Source: JBIOXB01 sp050732395 (lineage in GTDB: Bacteria > Zhuqueibacterota > Zhuqueibacteria > Zhuqueibacterales > Zhuqueibacteraceae). From it: DNA of 64,000 bases. Made by a program: the position numbers and the translations under genes. The DNA is taken from positions 1 to 64,000 of the forward strand of contig JBOHQX010000041.1 in assembly GCA_050732395.1 (NCBI GenBank), written 5' to 3'. Every line of letters begins with the position of its first letter. Position 1 is the stretch's first letter. Below the pieces are notes generated by a model. The model saw only the letters and a program-made list of their open reading frames with translations, had not been told where the DNA came from and searched no databases. Below, piece after piece: positions 8,432 to 18,900 of this stretch.

Positions 8432-8842
8432 CTACTCCAAAAACAACTCGCGCCGACTGTTTATTCTCGCATTTACGGTTTGAATCTCCCCGTCAAATTT
8501 CACGTGGCTGTCAGCTTTGATTGTCAGCGTGGTGTCACTGGCGACCAGCCTATAAACGGCATGTTCATCTGAGTAGATATCTGCAGCAAGTGTATCAAAC
8601 CTGCTTTCACTGGGTTTAAAGCCGTTAAAACCAATCAAGCCGGTGATTCTTTGCATAGCTTTACCATGTTCTTTATGCCATTTTACCGCATCCGGATAGA
8701 TAGACAATTTGATTGCTTCTCGCATACGATCTTTGACATCGCTTGCATCCTCAGACAGTGTCGCCAAGAAAAAACAGAAGCAGATCGCCACGATAATTGT
8801 AGCTAATATCAATAATCCGAATGGTACTATTTTCTCTTCCAT
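8432..8842 (-). CDS. Hypothetical protein with one N-terminal membrane segment
   Basis: The protein has 136 residues. Residues about 6-28 form a single hydrophobic helix (FGLLILATIIVAICFCFFLA), followed by a hydrophilic domain with no recognised motif. The helix has acidic residues after it, so the rest probably faces the periplasm. The gene and its divergent neighbour are more AT-rich than the surrounding genes, which fits acquisition by transfer. The start lies just after an AT-rich intergenic stretch; no function is suggested. Confidence 0.5.
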   Translation of the reverse strand: MEEKIVPFGLLILATIIVAICFCFFLATLSEDASDVKDRMREAIKLSIYPDAVKWHKEHGKAMQRITGLIGFNGFKPSESRFDTLAADIYSDEHAVYRLVASDTTLTIKADSHVKFDGEIQTVNARINSRRELFLE

Positions 8843-8987
8843 GGCAAATCCTAACCCATGAATTCAAAAAAATAAACCCGCAGTATAGTAGATTGTCCGT
8901 AAATTCAAACAGTTTTAAATTTTCCACCTTGCTAAAATTTGTCAGCGCTGGCGTTTCAACAAACTACCTTTTTCAATGAGGTGTGTC

Positions 8988-9389
8988 ATGATGGACCTTC
9001 TCACAGGACTAGGGTTCTCAAAAACTGATTACCAACTATTTTGGATATGTCCGATCTTTTCGTTGATTGGCACCTTGATCAGTGTTTTTGCCTCAGACAT
9101 GAACTTAGCCAAACCAAACACAAGTGGTAAGCTTGTAATACTTTGGATATATTTCGAATGGGCGATCCGAAGACTTTACATGGGTGCAGCTACTGGATTG
9201 ATCGTTGCACTCTACTATGTGGACGTTTCTTCTGATTCTCCTGCAAGTCTAGCTCGGATATTCCTCCTTTCAATTATTGTCGGATATAGCGCCCCAAGAT
9301 TTTGGAGCACGCTTGAAAAAGTATCGTCATCTAGAATTGTTCCAAAATTCTCTGACACTTTCGAACCCGAGGCAAAGAACAAAACATGA
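8988..9389 (+). CDS. Hypothetical membrane protein
   Basis: A 133-residue protein with about three hydrophobic segments: one after YQLFW, one around MGAATGLIVALYYV, and one around IFLLSIIVGYS. The C-terminal tail is polar and probably cytoplasmic. GAGGTG at 8978-8983 favours ATG 8988 or 8991 over the upstream ATG at 8976, which would overlap the site. It is AT-rich like its divergent neighbour at 8432. I recognise no family. Confidence 0.5.
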   Translation: MMDLLTGLGFSKTDYQLFWICPIFSLIGTLISVFASDMNLAKPNTSGKLVILWIYFEWAIRRLYMGAATGLIVALYYVDVSSDSPASLARIFLLSIIVGYSAPRFWSTLEKVSSSRIVPKFSDTFEPEAKNKT

Positions 9390-10029
9390 TTTCAACTCAA
9401 TGCAAAAAAGAAAGTGACAATTCAGCTATTTTTACCACAGAAACACACGGGAATACGCAGAATCTTATCGGCTTTTCAAGCTGCGGTGGACTCTCATGGC
9501 TCTTTTCTGTGTTACTCCGTGTGGTTCTGTGGCCACGAAATAGCTGAATAACAAAAGAAAGCCAATTGTGCAATTCTCGGACAGCGGATCTTTGAGTAGC
9601 TTAAGTGAAATCTAAGATGGAAATCTGTAGACTGATAGGGCGTGGGCAGCATTCGCTGCGTCTTCACAGCTCTGTGGAGGTAATTAAGGGGAGGTGAGAT
9701 AAAAAGAAGTTTATTGCAAACAAGCTAGCACAGATCAGTGGGCTTCGCCCCTGTCAACATATGAAGGCATCCCGGCGTTTCTCCAGTTTTGTATCAGCCT
9801 CATGACTAAAATGAAATTGCACTTTCAAAAGCGTTTTTTGAAACGATTTTTAGCCGAAAACACAAGTGCTAGCTCCGAGAAGAGATACTCAGTTTTTGTG
9901 ATTAGTTAAGATTGAAATGGCATCACAGGAATCGTTCTCGTCATCAGAGCTTTATCCCCAACACAGCAATCCATATACCACGAAGTTGCATGATTTTCGC
10001 GAGCCTTGCCATGCAAAGGCAATTCGAAA
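9390..10029. other. Long intergenic region with one inverted repeat
   Basis: The only structure seen is the inverted repeat at 9420-9549. The remaining roughly 480 bases contain no convincing open frame, tRNA or hairpin with a T-tract. Open frames beginning at 9912 and 9917 run into the Ppx/GppA gene on the other strand and are probably shadows. Confidence 0.45.
9420..9549. repeat. Long inverted repeat with ACCACAGAAACACACGG arm
   Basis: Arms of about 43 bases at each end are imperfect complements: attcagctattt opens the left arm and aaatagctgaat closes the right, with accacagaaacacacgg against ccgtgtggttctgtgg inside. It resembles a small non-autonomous element or a large hairpin. No transposase is present. 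Confidence 0.65.
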
Positions 10030-10965
10030 TCATACGGATCTGCTCTCTTCCACCAGCACCCCATACCGCAAACCGCGATCGCTCACCAACAATTCCGCAA
10101 ATCCGTATACGCTCATGAAAACCTCCAGCAGCAAGGCCCCGCCGAGAATGACGTCGGCACGCGCGGGATTGAGCCCTGGGAGCTTTTGCCGTTCGGCGAT
10201 TGAAAGAGAGGTCAATTCGCCCACCAGATCGTGGAGCTGTTGCGCGGTCAAAACGAAGCGATCAATGCGTTTTGGATCATATGGCGCGAGCTTTTGCGCC
10301 ATGGCCGCAAGCGTGGTAATGGTTCCCGCCGTCCCGATTACACTCGCGGTTTGGCGAATTTCCTCGACCGGCCAGGTTGCACGCATGGATTTCTCAGCCT
10401 GGTCCCGCACTGCCGCCACTTCCTCCGGCAAGACGGGATCGTGCTTCAACAGGCGCTCGGTCAGGCGCACTGAGCCGAGGTCCACGCTGCGAGCCTGGTG
10501 AATGCGTTGTTGTGTGCCCGTCACCACCTCCGTGCTGCCGCCTCCGATGTCGATAATGGCAATCGGGTCAGGCAAGTCTTTTTTATTGGAAAGCGCGCCC
10601 AGAAAGGTCAATCGCGCTTCGTCTTCGCCGGAAATGACGCGCACCTCCACGCCGGTTTCGGCTTTGACGCGCGTGAGAAAATATTCGCGGTTGGCGGCGT
10701 CGCGCAGCGCGCTGGTGCCTACGGCAAAACTGCTTTCACAATGATATTGGCTTGCATAAGCAACGTATTCCCGCAAGCACACCAAACCGCGTTGCATCGC
10801 CTCGTCATTCAAATTGCCGCCGGCGTCAACGCCTTTGCCGAGGCGCACGACGGTTTCCTTTTCGAAGACCGGTGCAATGTCATGCGCGCCGGCGTCGGCA
10901 ATCAGCAACAAAAACGTGTTGGTGCCGAGATCGAAGCTGGCGAGGCGCCTGGGACGCACACTCAT
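10030..10965 (-). CDS. Ppx/GppA family exopolyphosphatase/guanosine pentaphosphatase
   Basis: This 311-residue protein is the short, single-catalytic-unit form of the family. ASFDLGTNTFLLL near residue 8 is the first phosphate loop, GTSALRDAAN near 84 is the Sxx-RDA segment, DIGGGSTEV near 140 is the second phosphate loop, and IGTAGTITTLAAM near 210 is the third. The family hydrolyses polyphosphate or pppGpp from the end; sequence alone cannot tell which. The gene begins three bases after the DUF4390 gene, so the two form an operon. Confidence 0.92.
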   Translation of the reverse strand: MSVRPRRLASFDLGTNTFLLLIADAGAHDIAPVFEKETVVRLGKGVDAGGNLNDEAMQRGLVCLREYVAYASQYHCESSFAVGTSALRDAANREYFLTRVKAETGVEVRVISGEDEARLTFLGALSNKKDLPDPIAIIDIGGGSTEVVTGTQQRIHQARSVDLGSVRLTERLLKHDPVLPEEVAAVRDQAEKSMRATWPVEEIRQTASVIGTAGTITTLAAMAQKLAPYDPKRIDRFVLTAQQLHDLVGELTSLSIAERQKLPGLNPARADVILGGALLLEVFMSVYGFAELLVSDRGLRYGVLVEESRSV

Positions 10966-10968
10966 ACT

Positions 10969-11646
10969 CTATCTTTCAAAAACGATCGTACCATTCTCGT
11001 GCACGCGAAAAAATTCGGACCTGATCGAAACCGCCTTCTCGCCCAAACCGGTAAGGTCGAGAACCGTGTCAAGCACTCGATCTTGAAAGTCACGATTCCC
11101 GTCCGGCGGTGAGGCATTCGCCGAATCGCGCTTCGTGATCGATTTCATTTCTCCCGCCAGCCAACCCCGGATCTCCTGCAGTGATTCGCGCGACACCGGC
11201 TCGAGACTGGCTTCCACAACGACGTAGTAGCGATGCTTCGGATGCAACTGGCTGGAATCAGCCAAAGACAAACCGCGATGCTGTTGCCAGCGGTCTTTGA
11301 CGTAGTCCAACGACCGGGTCAAACGCCTCTCGTCGGGCGTTTGCAGCAGGAATTGCTGCTCCCACGGGTCGAATGTCGCCTTGATTTCAAAAGCACGTTC
11401 GGCGACCACGCCACTCAACAGCCAGGAACGTTTGCGCCAGAGCTGCACGCGAAAGCGCGTCGCCGAGGTCACGCCGCGTCGCATGTTGGCAAGCAGGCGC
11501 ACCGTCAACAGGCTGTCAGCGTGAAAATCGATGCGCAGGTGGCCGGCCTCCATGCGCAGCGCATCGATTTCCAAAGTCAAGTCCTGCGCGGTGGCAATGG
11601 TGGTCAGTGCTGCGGTTACTGCCATGATAGTCGCGAATAGCTTCAC
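10969..11646 (-). CDS. DUF4390 domain exported protein
   Basis: The protein is 225 residues long. The N-terminus MKLFATIMAVTAALTTIATA is a clear signal peptide with a likely cleavage before Gln 21. The mature part has the length and pattern of DUF4390: a start with alternating Leu/Asp strands, a central WRKRSWL, and a segment around LDYVKDRW. Its function is unknown and it is probably periplasmic. It is three bases upstream of the Ppx/GppA gene, so they are likely co-transcribed. Confidence 0.7.
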   Translation of the reverse strand: MKLFATIMAVTAALTTIATAQDLTLEIDALRMEAGHLRIDFHADSLLTVRLLANMRRGVTSATRFRVQLWRKRSWLLSGVVAERAFEIKATFDPWEQQFLLQTPDERRLTRSLDYVKDRWQQHRGLSLADSSQLHPKHRYYVVVEASLEPVSRESLQEIRGWLAGEMKSITKRDSANASPPDGNRDFQDRVLDTVLDLTGLGEKAVSIRSEFFRVHENGTIVFER

Positions 11647-11795
11647 AAGCTCAATCCCGGAATCGGTTCAATGCCGGCCAATTTAGCACGTTCCGAACCG
11701 GGATTCAAACGATTTCTGGCGAAAGTTGCAGTTCTCTTTTTGTTGCACAATTCGTGTTGTCACTGTATCGATATTCTCCCACCAGGCAAAAGATC

Positions 11796-11865
11796 TCCAA
11801 CGGATAGAAACAACCCAACGGATAAAAAAAGTACTCTTATCCGTTGAGTTTTTCTATCCGTTGGA
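11796..11865. repeat. Near-perfect inverted repeat, AACGGATA family
   Basis: The left arm starting ccaacggatagaaa and ending caacggata is mirrored by tatccgttg and tttctatccgttgg, giving almost 30 paired bases around a short loop. It sits between the QC-like gene and the DUF4390 gene, and shares its phrase with the repeat at 28-97. It would end transcription or stabilise the sprA-QC message. Confidence 0.7.
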
Positions 11866-11918
11866 AACTTCTTTGCTTTTATTGCATGGATTTGAATGCA
11901 AGGTACTCACTTGGCCAA

Positions 11919-12917
11919 TCATCTATGGTAAACCGCAGCCAGCACCACCTTCCCGGCTTTGGTGAGGCTTGCAGGGCTGCATTGGTCCGGTGTATCTTGG
12001 AGCGTATGCCAGTGGGGATAGTCGAAATCGATGAGATCAATGACGGGAATGCCGGCTTCAATCAGAGGATAGTGGTCGTCAAAAACTTCGTGGCGAACGC
12101 TGGGAATGAATTCCGCGACGCCCTGCTCGCGCGCGAGCTGCCAGACACGATCGACGAGGCCGCGTGCATAGCGCACGGAATTGGCTTCTTGATAGATTTG
12201 CAGGTCGCGGTCGCCGACCATATCCAGCAAAATGCCGAACAGCGGATGATATTGCGCGCCCTGCACGCGCGCAAAGTGTTGCGCACCGACGGCGAAAGTG
12301 CGCTGCACGCCGGAAATGCCGCTGTCCTCGCCATCGAACAAAACCAGGTCGACGCCAACGGGCGGGGGCGTGGCCTGCAACAAGCGCGCGATTTCCAACA
12401 GCACCGCCACGCCTGAGGCGCCGTCGTTCGCGCCCAACACCGGCAGGCGGTGCTGGCTGGAATCCGATTCCTGGTCCGCCCAGGGTCGCGAGTCCCAATG
12501 TGCACACAACAAGACGCGTCGCGGTGTATTGAGCTGAAAGCCGGCGATAATATTGGTCAATTGCACCGGCCGAGGATACCGTTCGAATTGATGCTCGAAA
12601 CTTTGTTCAACGACATTATCCGCAAAGCGGCGCAGCTCTTTCACCAAAAAAACGCGGCAACTATCATGCGCTGCCGTGCCCGGCACCCGTGGGCCGAAGT
12701 CGCATTGCTTTTGCAAAACAGCAAAAGCGTTTTCACCATTGAAATGAGGCAATGCAGTTTTAGCTTCCGGCCAATTTTTCCACACCACAACGGCAGCCAC
12801 GGCAAACAGGAGGCCGAAGCCGGCCAGCATTGCCCAGACACGCCAAGCTGCCCGCCTCCTTTTCGGTGCGGCTTTGAGTGAAATCGCCGCTTTTTTCTTC
12901 TTTTTTGTTTGAGGCAT
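11919..12917 (-). CDS. M28-family glutaminyl-peptide cyclotransferase-like enzyme
   Basis: The protein has 332 residues. A basic N-terminus (KKKKK, KRRR) and one hydrophobic helix at about 23-48 anchor it with the catalytic part outside the cytoplasm. The metal site is visible: HWDSRP, GANDGASGVAVLLE, FDGED, LLDMVGD and WHTLQDTPD. This set and order match bacterial type II glutaminyl cyclases, which convert N-terminal Gln to pyroglutamate, more than ordinary M28 aminopeptidases. The gene begins one base after the stop of sprA, so the pair is translated together. Several exported proteins in this window expose Gln after signal cleavage, which fits a QC role. Aminopeptidase activity remains the alternative. 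Confidence 0.85.
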   Translation of the reverse strand: MPQTKKKKKAAISLKAAPKRRRAAWRVWAMLAGFGLLFAVAAVVVWKNWPEAKTALPHFNGENAFAVLQKQCDFGPRVPGTAAHDSCRVFLVKELRRFADNVVEQSFEHQFERYPRPVQLTNIIAGFQLNTPRRVLLCAHWDSRPWADQESDSSQHRLPVLGANDGASGVAVLLEIARLLQATPPPVGVDLVLFDGEDSGISGVQRTFAVGAQHFARVQGAQYHPLFGILLDMVGDRDLQIYQEANSVRYARGLVDRVWQLAREQGVAEFIPSVRHEVFDDHYPLIEAGIPVIDLIDFDYPHWHTLQDTPDQCSPASLTKAGKVVLAAVYHR

Positions 12918-12918
12918 C

Positions 12919-15900
12919 CTACTGGCCGCGAATCGAAATGTTGACGTCGATGCCGAGCTCCTTGATGGTGGTATTGCCGATGAGACGGCTCTCGGTTTTA
13001 CCGTAGGTGAAATGCGCGCTGCCGCGCACGCGGGTGCTGAAAGTGTAGGTCACACGCGGGCTGAATTCCCAGCGTTGGGTGGAGTTATTGACGACTTCCT
13101 GTGAATCCCGGCTGTACTTGGCGCTGCTTTCCGTGAGGCTGCGCGTAAAATTGACGCTGAGATCGACGCTATTTTTCAGCTCCTTGTTCCTGAGAAAGGG
13201 CAGCGGGATGCGAAAACCCGAACGTTTGGAATACGTGTGTGTAAACGTGAGATCGTTCGTACGGGTGAAGGCCGCGCTTTGGAAGTAGTCGATAAACCCA
13301 TCTTCATCCTCGCGGCCAATGGGGTTGTACGTCGGCTTGTAGCCGCTGGTCTTGTTGTATTGCGCGGTCGTTACCATGCCGTTTTTCCAATTGATACTCA
13401 CGCGCAACAGCGGGCGAAAGTTGATGGAAAAATCTTCGCCGATCAAGCCGCTGGTGGAATCCTTCCAAGCCGTCGATTTCTTGCCGCTGATGTTGGTGCT
13501 GGCGCTGGCCGTGCTGGCGATACGCTTGAGCAGTGGGAATTTTTCCAAACCACTCCACGTGATCGTCCCTTCCGGGAAGGGTATGCCGCCTCCTTCGCGA
13601 TCCAATTGGAAATAGGAAATCGAAGTCGTGCCGGTGCGATTGGTGGTCTCGGTTTCCTGCAGGTCATAGTCGAATTTCAAATTCAAATTGAGGTTGCGCG
13701 TCAGGTCGAGACCGGTGGAGGCGCTGTACGTTTTTGCCTTGGTCGTCGAGCGGAAAATACCGGTGTAATTGCCGGCGGTGCCCGTACCCGGATCAGATTC
13801 GAGTCCGAACATGTATCTCAAACTGACGTTCCCGGAAGCCAGTGCATTGTGATTCAGATTGTCACGCTGATTGTAACTCAATTGAATGTCCCTGAGCTTT
13901 GCAAACATGCCGATAAAAAAATTGATCGGGTTGATACCCGCGCCCTGGCTTTTTTCTTCCGTTTGTGATTTTTCCTTGTCTTTTTCACCGGATTTTGGCG
14001 TTTCTTTGTCCTCCGGCGGTTTCTCACCGGGGGCACGGCGCGGTGGTGCGGCGCCTTCACCCTCTTTGTCGGGAGGCTGCTCCTCACCCGGCGCTGTGCG
14101 GCCTGGCGGCCTGTGCGTACCGGTAGACGGTCCCGTTTTGCGCTTGTTTTGCAATGCCTGAAAAAACTGCGCCAGACGAATCGACGTGCTCAAGCCAAGG
14201 GTCGAGCTCACTCCGGCGCTGCGCCCGACGTCCACTTGTTGGATATTATTGTTGTAGCGAAAAGCGCTGGTGTATGTGAAGCTGTTGGTCATCCAGCTCA
14301 CCAGGGCCGGGTTGTAACGCGCGTTGAAGCTCTGCGTGCCACTCAGCAAATCCGCGTAGCCGTCAGCGAAGCGCTGCAGGCCTTCGACAAAACCGACACG
14401 CTCGATTTCGGAGTCGTCAAGGCCGACAGTATCGGGACGGACCTTGCTGCTGTAGGCACGCGAAAAATCCGCCGTCAAATTGTCGAAGATTTTGATCGAA
14501 GTGCCATAGCTGTGCTGGACGTTGTAATCCGTCGGCGGCCGCACCAGAGGGCCGGGGATGGAGCTGTCGGCCGCCGCGGTGAGGGTTCGAGTCTGGCTGC
14601 GCGTATCCGTGCTGGTTGCTTGCATGCGAGCGTCGATGCGCTGCGGCGTATAGTATAGCTTGGTGTTGCTCAGCATGCCGAACAGCGGCGCTTTGCCGAT
14701 CCATGCAAACGGCTTGATGAAATTGTTGTTCCCAAAAGCCAGCGTGTAATCCACGTTGCCCGCGTAGCCCGTGCGCCGGGAAATTTGGGTGGTGCTATTG
14801 CTCGCTTTTGCAAACGTGGAGCTGAAACCTGCGCTCAGATTGTCGATCGTATTCTTGATGAAGAAGTTGTTCGATTTCACGCGGCGGCGCATCGTGAGGT
14901 TGAATCCAATCTGATTGCTGTACGATTCGATGTACGAGCGCGTGGTGTCGTCTAATTCCGAAGTGAGCACGAAAATGTCGCTGCCCGGAAAGTATTTCGG
15001 CATGGCTTTACTTTCGGAATAACTCATACTCACCGGCACCGACAAGCCCAGCCATTGCGGCAGCAGCTTATCCACGGCCATGCTGCCGCCCAAAGTCAAA
15101 CGCCGGGTGTTGTCGCCGGTGCCAAAACGCGTGGAGACATTGTGAAAGTCGGCGTCCAACTGCTCGATTTCCGCATTAAAATTGCCGAAATCGGCCAGTT
15201 TCAAATCCGCGCGTGCGCGTGCCGCGACGCCTTTCTGCTTCTGCACTTCCGAAACGCGCAGCTCGTTCATCCAAATCTCGCCGTTAAAAACCGCGTTGGG
15301 GTCCGTGCTGCGATTGCGCACGCCTGCCACCAGCGTGCGAATGTTGGTCAGCGAGGGATTACCGCGTACCCGCCATTGCTGGCGCGTTCCGGAAACTCGT
15401 AGGTAATAATAATCGGCCACCGGCAAGCCGTTTTCGGTTACCTGCTCATAATCACTGCGCAGCCGCTTGAAGTTTGTGATGCGCGCCAGCTCAATGTCCA
15501 TTTCGTTGCGTGAATCCCATCCGCAAAAAACGTCTTCACGAAACTCATAGTAATTCTTGTCATCTGCGCCGAATCGAATGAAGAATTCAATTTTCGAGGT
15601 ATCCAGGTCCGATCTGATCAGGCCGCTCGCCTTGTCCGCGCCGTAAATGAACATCTTGAGGCGGCTGTAGTGAATGAAGCTCAACGGCTGATAAAAAGTT
15701 TTTTGCGCGACGGCGACTTCGTTGCTGCGCAAACCGTCCACGTCCAAAACCAGCGACTGTTCCTTCGCCAGCACTTGATTGATGCGGTCGCGCTCACGCA
15801 GGACGCCCGGAGGGGATTCATAGCTGTTCTCGCCGGGATTGCACGGATCTGCCACGCCGGCGGGATTTTCTTCCGTGTTCACCACACTGATACGAAAGCG

Positions 15901-18900
15901 TTCTTCATCTTTCTGCAAGCCCGCCAGCGAGGTATCCTGTGCCGCCAAACCCAATTCTTTCCACTCGTTGCTTACGAGGTTGATTTCCGCAATTTGGATG
16001 AGGGCTGGATCTTCGCCCACGTTAACGCTGTCGACCCAAATCCGCACGTATTCAATATTGGAAAAAGTGGGGGTACCGGTGACGCCTGCGGTCTCCACCA
16101 GCGGAATACGGTATAAATACCAACCGGTGCTGTCGCTGCCGCCTTCGACGTATTTACGCCGTGCCGGATCGAGATTGAAAGCATAGCTGTAATAGCTTTC
16201 ACTTCCGACAAAATCCAAACTGCCGTTGCCATTGAGATCTTCAGTATCGGGCCGCGCACCGCCCTCGTCGTTCTTGTTGCCCTGTGTGCCGTTGATCGAG
16301 GGCTCGCCGGGATTGCCAAATTCCGTCGTGCCGGACACGAAGAAATAGTCATCAATACTGGAGGGCTCGCCCCAGACGGGAATCATGCGAGCGGGGTTGT
16401 TGTCAATGACACGCCAAAAATCATCCGGATCCGGTCGATTGTCGTTGTCCAAGCCGTTGTCCTCCCCGTCATCCAAAAGCTGGTTGCGCGGGATTATGTC
16501 TTCCGAATTGAGGGAGCCGTCGGGAATCACATCTTCGGAAATCTGTCCAAGATCGACGTGAACTTTGCCTTGTGTGCCGCGAATCCACAACTCGAGAAAC
16601 TTGGTCTCGGTCTGATCGAAATAGCCGGGTGAGAGCGCGCGCATGAGCCCCGCCCACGATTTATAAGGACTGAACGTAGTGGTGTCATTGTGGTTGTCGT
16701 GCGGCTTGAACTCGAGGTTCATCACCGTAGCCGTCTGCGCCACCTGCGCGTTCACGTCTCGATTGGGATAAATGACTTTGAGCGGTATCAGCACGTTGTA
16801 CCACAACAGATCGCCGCGGCGGGCCAACGCTCTTCTTTCCTCAAAGCGCCTTAGCCCGTCGTTCGGAAGTGTGATGCCGCCGGGATCTCTAAGCACCTCG
16901 ACCGGAATGGAAGAGAGCACCCAGCCGCGCCGATTCACGCCCAGCGGCGTGATGCGTTTCGTGCCTTCGAAATCATCCACGTAAGCGACGCCGTCGGCGT
17001 CGCCCGTGGTTTCGCTGTTAAGAGTGTTGGGATTAGGCAAAATTTGCGCGATTTCGCCTTCGAGACGCAATACGCTGTTTTCTTGCGTGGAAAGAAAAGG
17101 CAGCGCATTGAGCATGTGCGAAAGAAAATTGGGTCGGAATTCCAGCTTGGTGTTAACGTCCCAAATGAGATTCTTCATTGGGCCGCGATCGCCGCCACCC
17201 AGGCGCACACGCTGCTCCAGCGAGCGCTCATTCTGATACAAGAACGTGCCGCCGAGAAAAGAGTCGCGGCCGAAGCGGTATTCCGCGCGCGTGCCCATGA
17301 TCGTCTTTTTCTCGAGTTGGAACAATTGATTGCTTTGATAAGACACGTCCACCAAGGCATCGGGTTTGGTAGCCTGTTCCGACAACAGCGTCAGGCTGCC
17401 GGAGAAATAGTCGATAGTATAATCCACGTCGCGCTGGAGCACGGCGCCGTTCAGGCGCACCTCTTCCGAACCCTCGATGACGTTGAAGCCCAGGCTGTAA
17501 TTGGTGCTGCGATTTTTTGATTTCACTGCAATATAAAAGCGGCTGCTGAAATTGACGTGGCTGACGCTATTGGTATCGTAGACCGCGGCGACGTGCAAAT
17601 CTTGCGGCAAGCGATTGGGCTCGGTGGTTTCACCAACTTGAGTCGGAGAGCCAAAAGGACCGCCGTCAGGATCGAATGGACGCGGATCGGGAAAAATCAG
17701 CTCCCCGCGGGCGTAATCGATGATCGCCGGATCGTTGTCAATGTGGTTGTCGGGTTGCGATCCGGCCGTGGTGCCAATCTCATCCAGTGCAAAAACGTTG
17801 AGAAAAGAGCGCGGCGGCTTGCCCTCTTGAATCAACGTTTCCTGCGCGTCGCCCGCGCCGATGGGTTTCTGAAAAATCTTCAGCTCAAAACCTTCCTGGG
17901 GTATGTTGCGGCTGCCGAGTGAATAGACGTTCTTCCACTCCAGATGCCAGGTCGCGTTGCGTTCGCGGCTGGGCAAGGGCGTTCTGCTTTTGATGAGCTT
18001 CAACTTGATCGGGTTGGCCCGGCTCTCTTCCAGCCCAAGGTTATAATCAATATCACCAATGATAGTACCGTTAGAATCTTCATATGCAAGAGCCAGCACC
18101 TCGCTTTCATTCACCGGCGTTTCCATGCGAATGTAGCCTAAATTAGGCACCAGGCTATAATCGACGTCGAGCAGAAGCTTTTTGAAGAAGCCTTGCTCCT
18201 TCTCGGTTGCATCGCTAGGTATCGTGGAGCCAGGGGGAGGTGGTATGCGATAGGCCACGCCAGCAACGGCGCCAGGAATAGTCTCAGAGGCGAATTTATA
18301 AACTTCGATTCTTTTGATCGGGCGATCGGGATTGTATGTATGAATCCATTTCGAAGCGTAGTCACGGAATTTCTCGCGATAATCCGTATCGATGAAGAAA
18401 TAGGTATAACGCCGATACTGATAGTCATGGATTTGCTGTGAACCTTCCGTCGCGCCGCCGGAGAGTGTGAGCTTTTTGTTCTCGCCTTTCTCCTGGCTGG
18501 CAATGCCGGTGATGAAAAGATTGCCGAGCTGCATCTCAGACTTGACGCCGAACAATCCCGCGCTGGTGCCGCCGAAGGTGACGAAACGCGTGCCCGGCAG
18601 GCTCAAGGCGATATTGCCGGCTTCGATCTTTTTGAGAATGTCGTCATCAAAGCCGGTATAGTTGAGCTTGATGCTGTTCTCGAAGTCAAACGGGCGCTCG
18701 CTGTCCTGATCCACGTTCACCGTCACTTTCTCACCGATGCGGCCGGTGACCGTGAAACGTTGGGTCTGATTCATTTTGAAATTGGTGTTCGCCCCCTGAT
18801 TCAACACGGTGCGCGCCTCGCTACGATCCTCACGCCGGAAGCCGCCTTCGATGCCGATGTCGCCCTGCACATTCAAGCCGACACTGCTGCCGCCGAAAAT

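Noticed and set aside
9912..10501. Plus-strand open frames over the Ppx/GppA gene
   Set aside because: They mirror the minus-strand gene, which has full family motifs.
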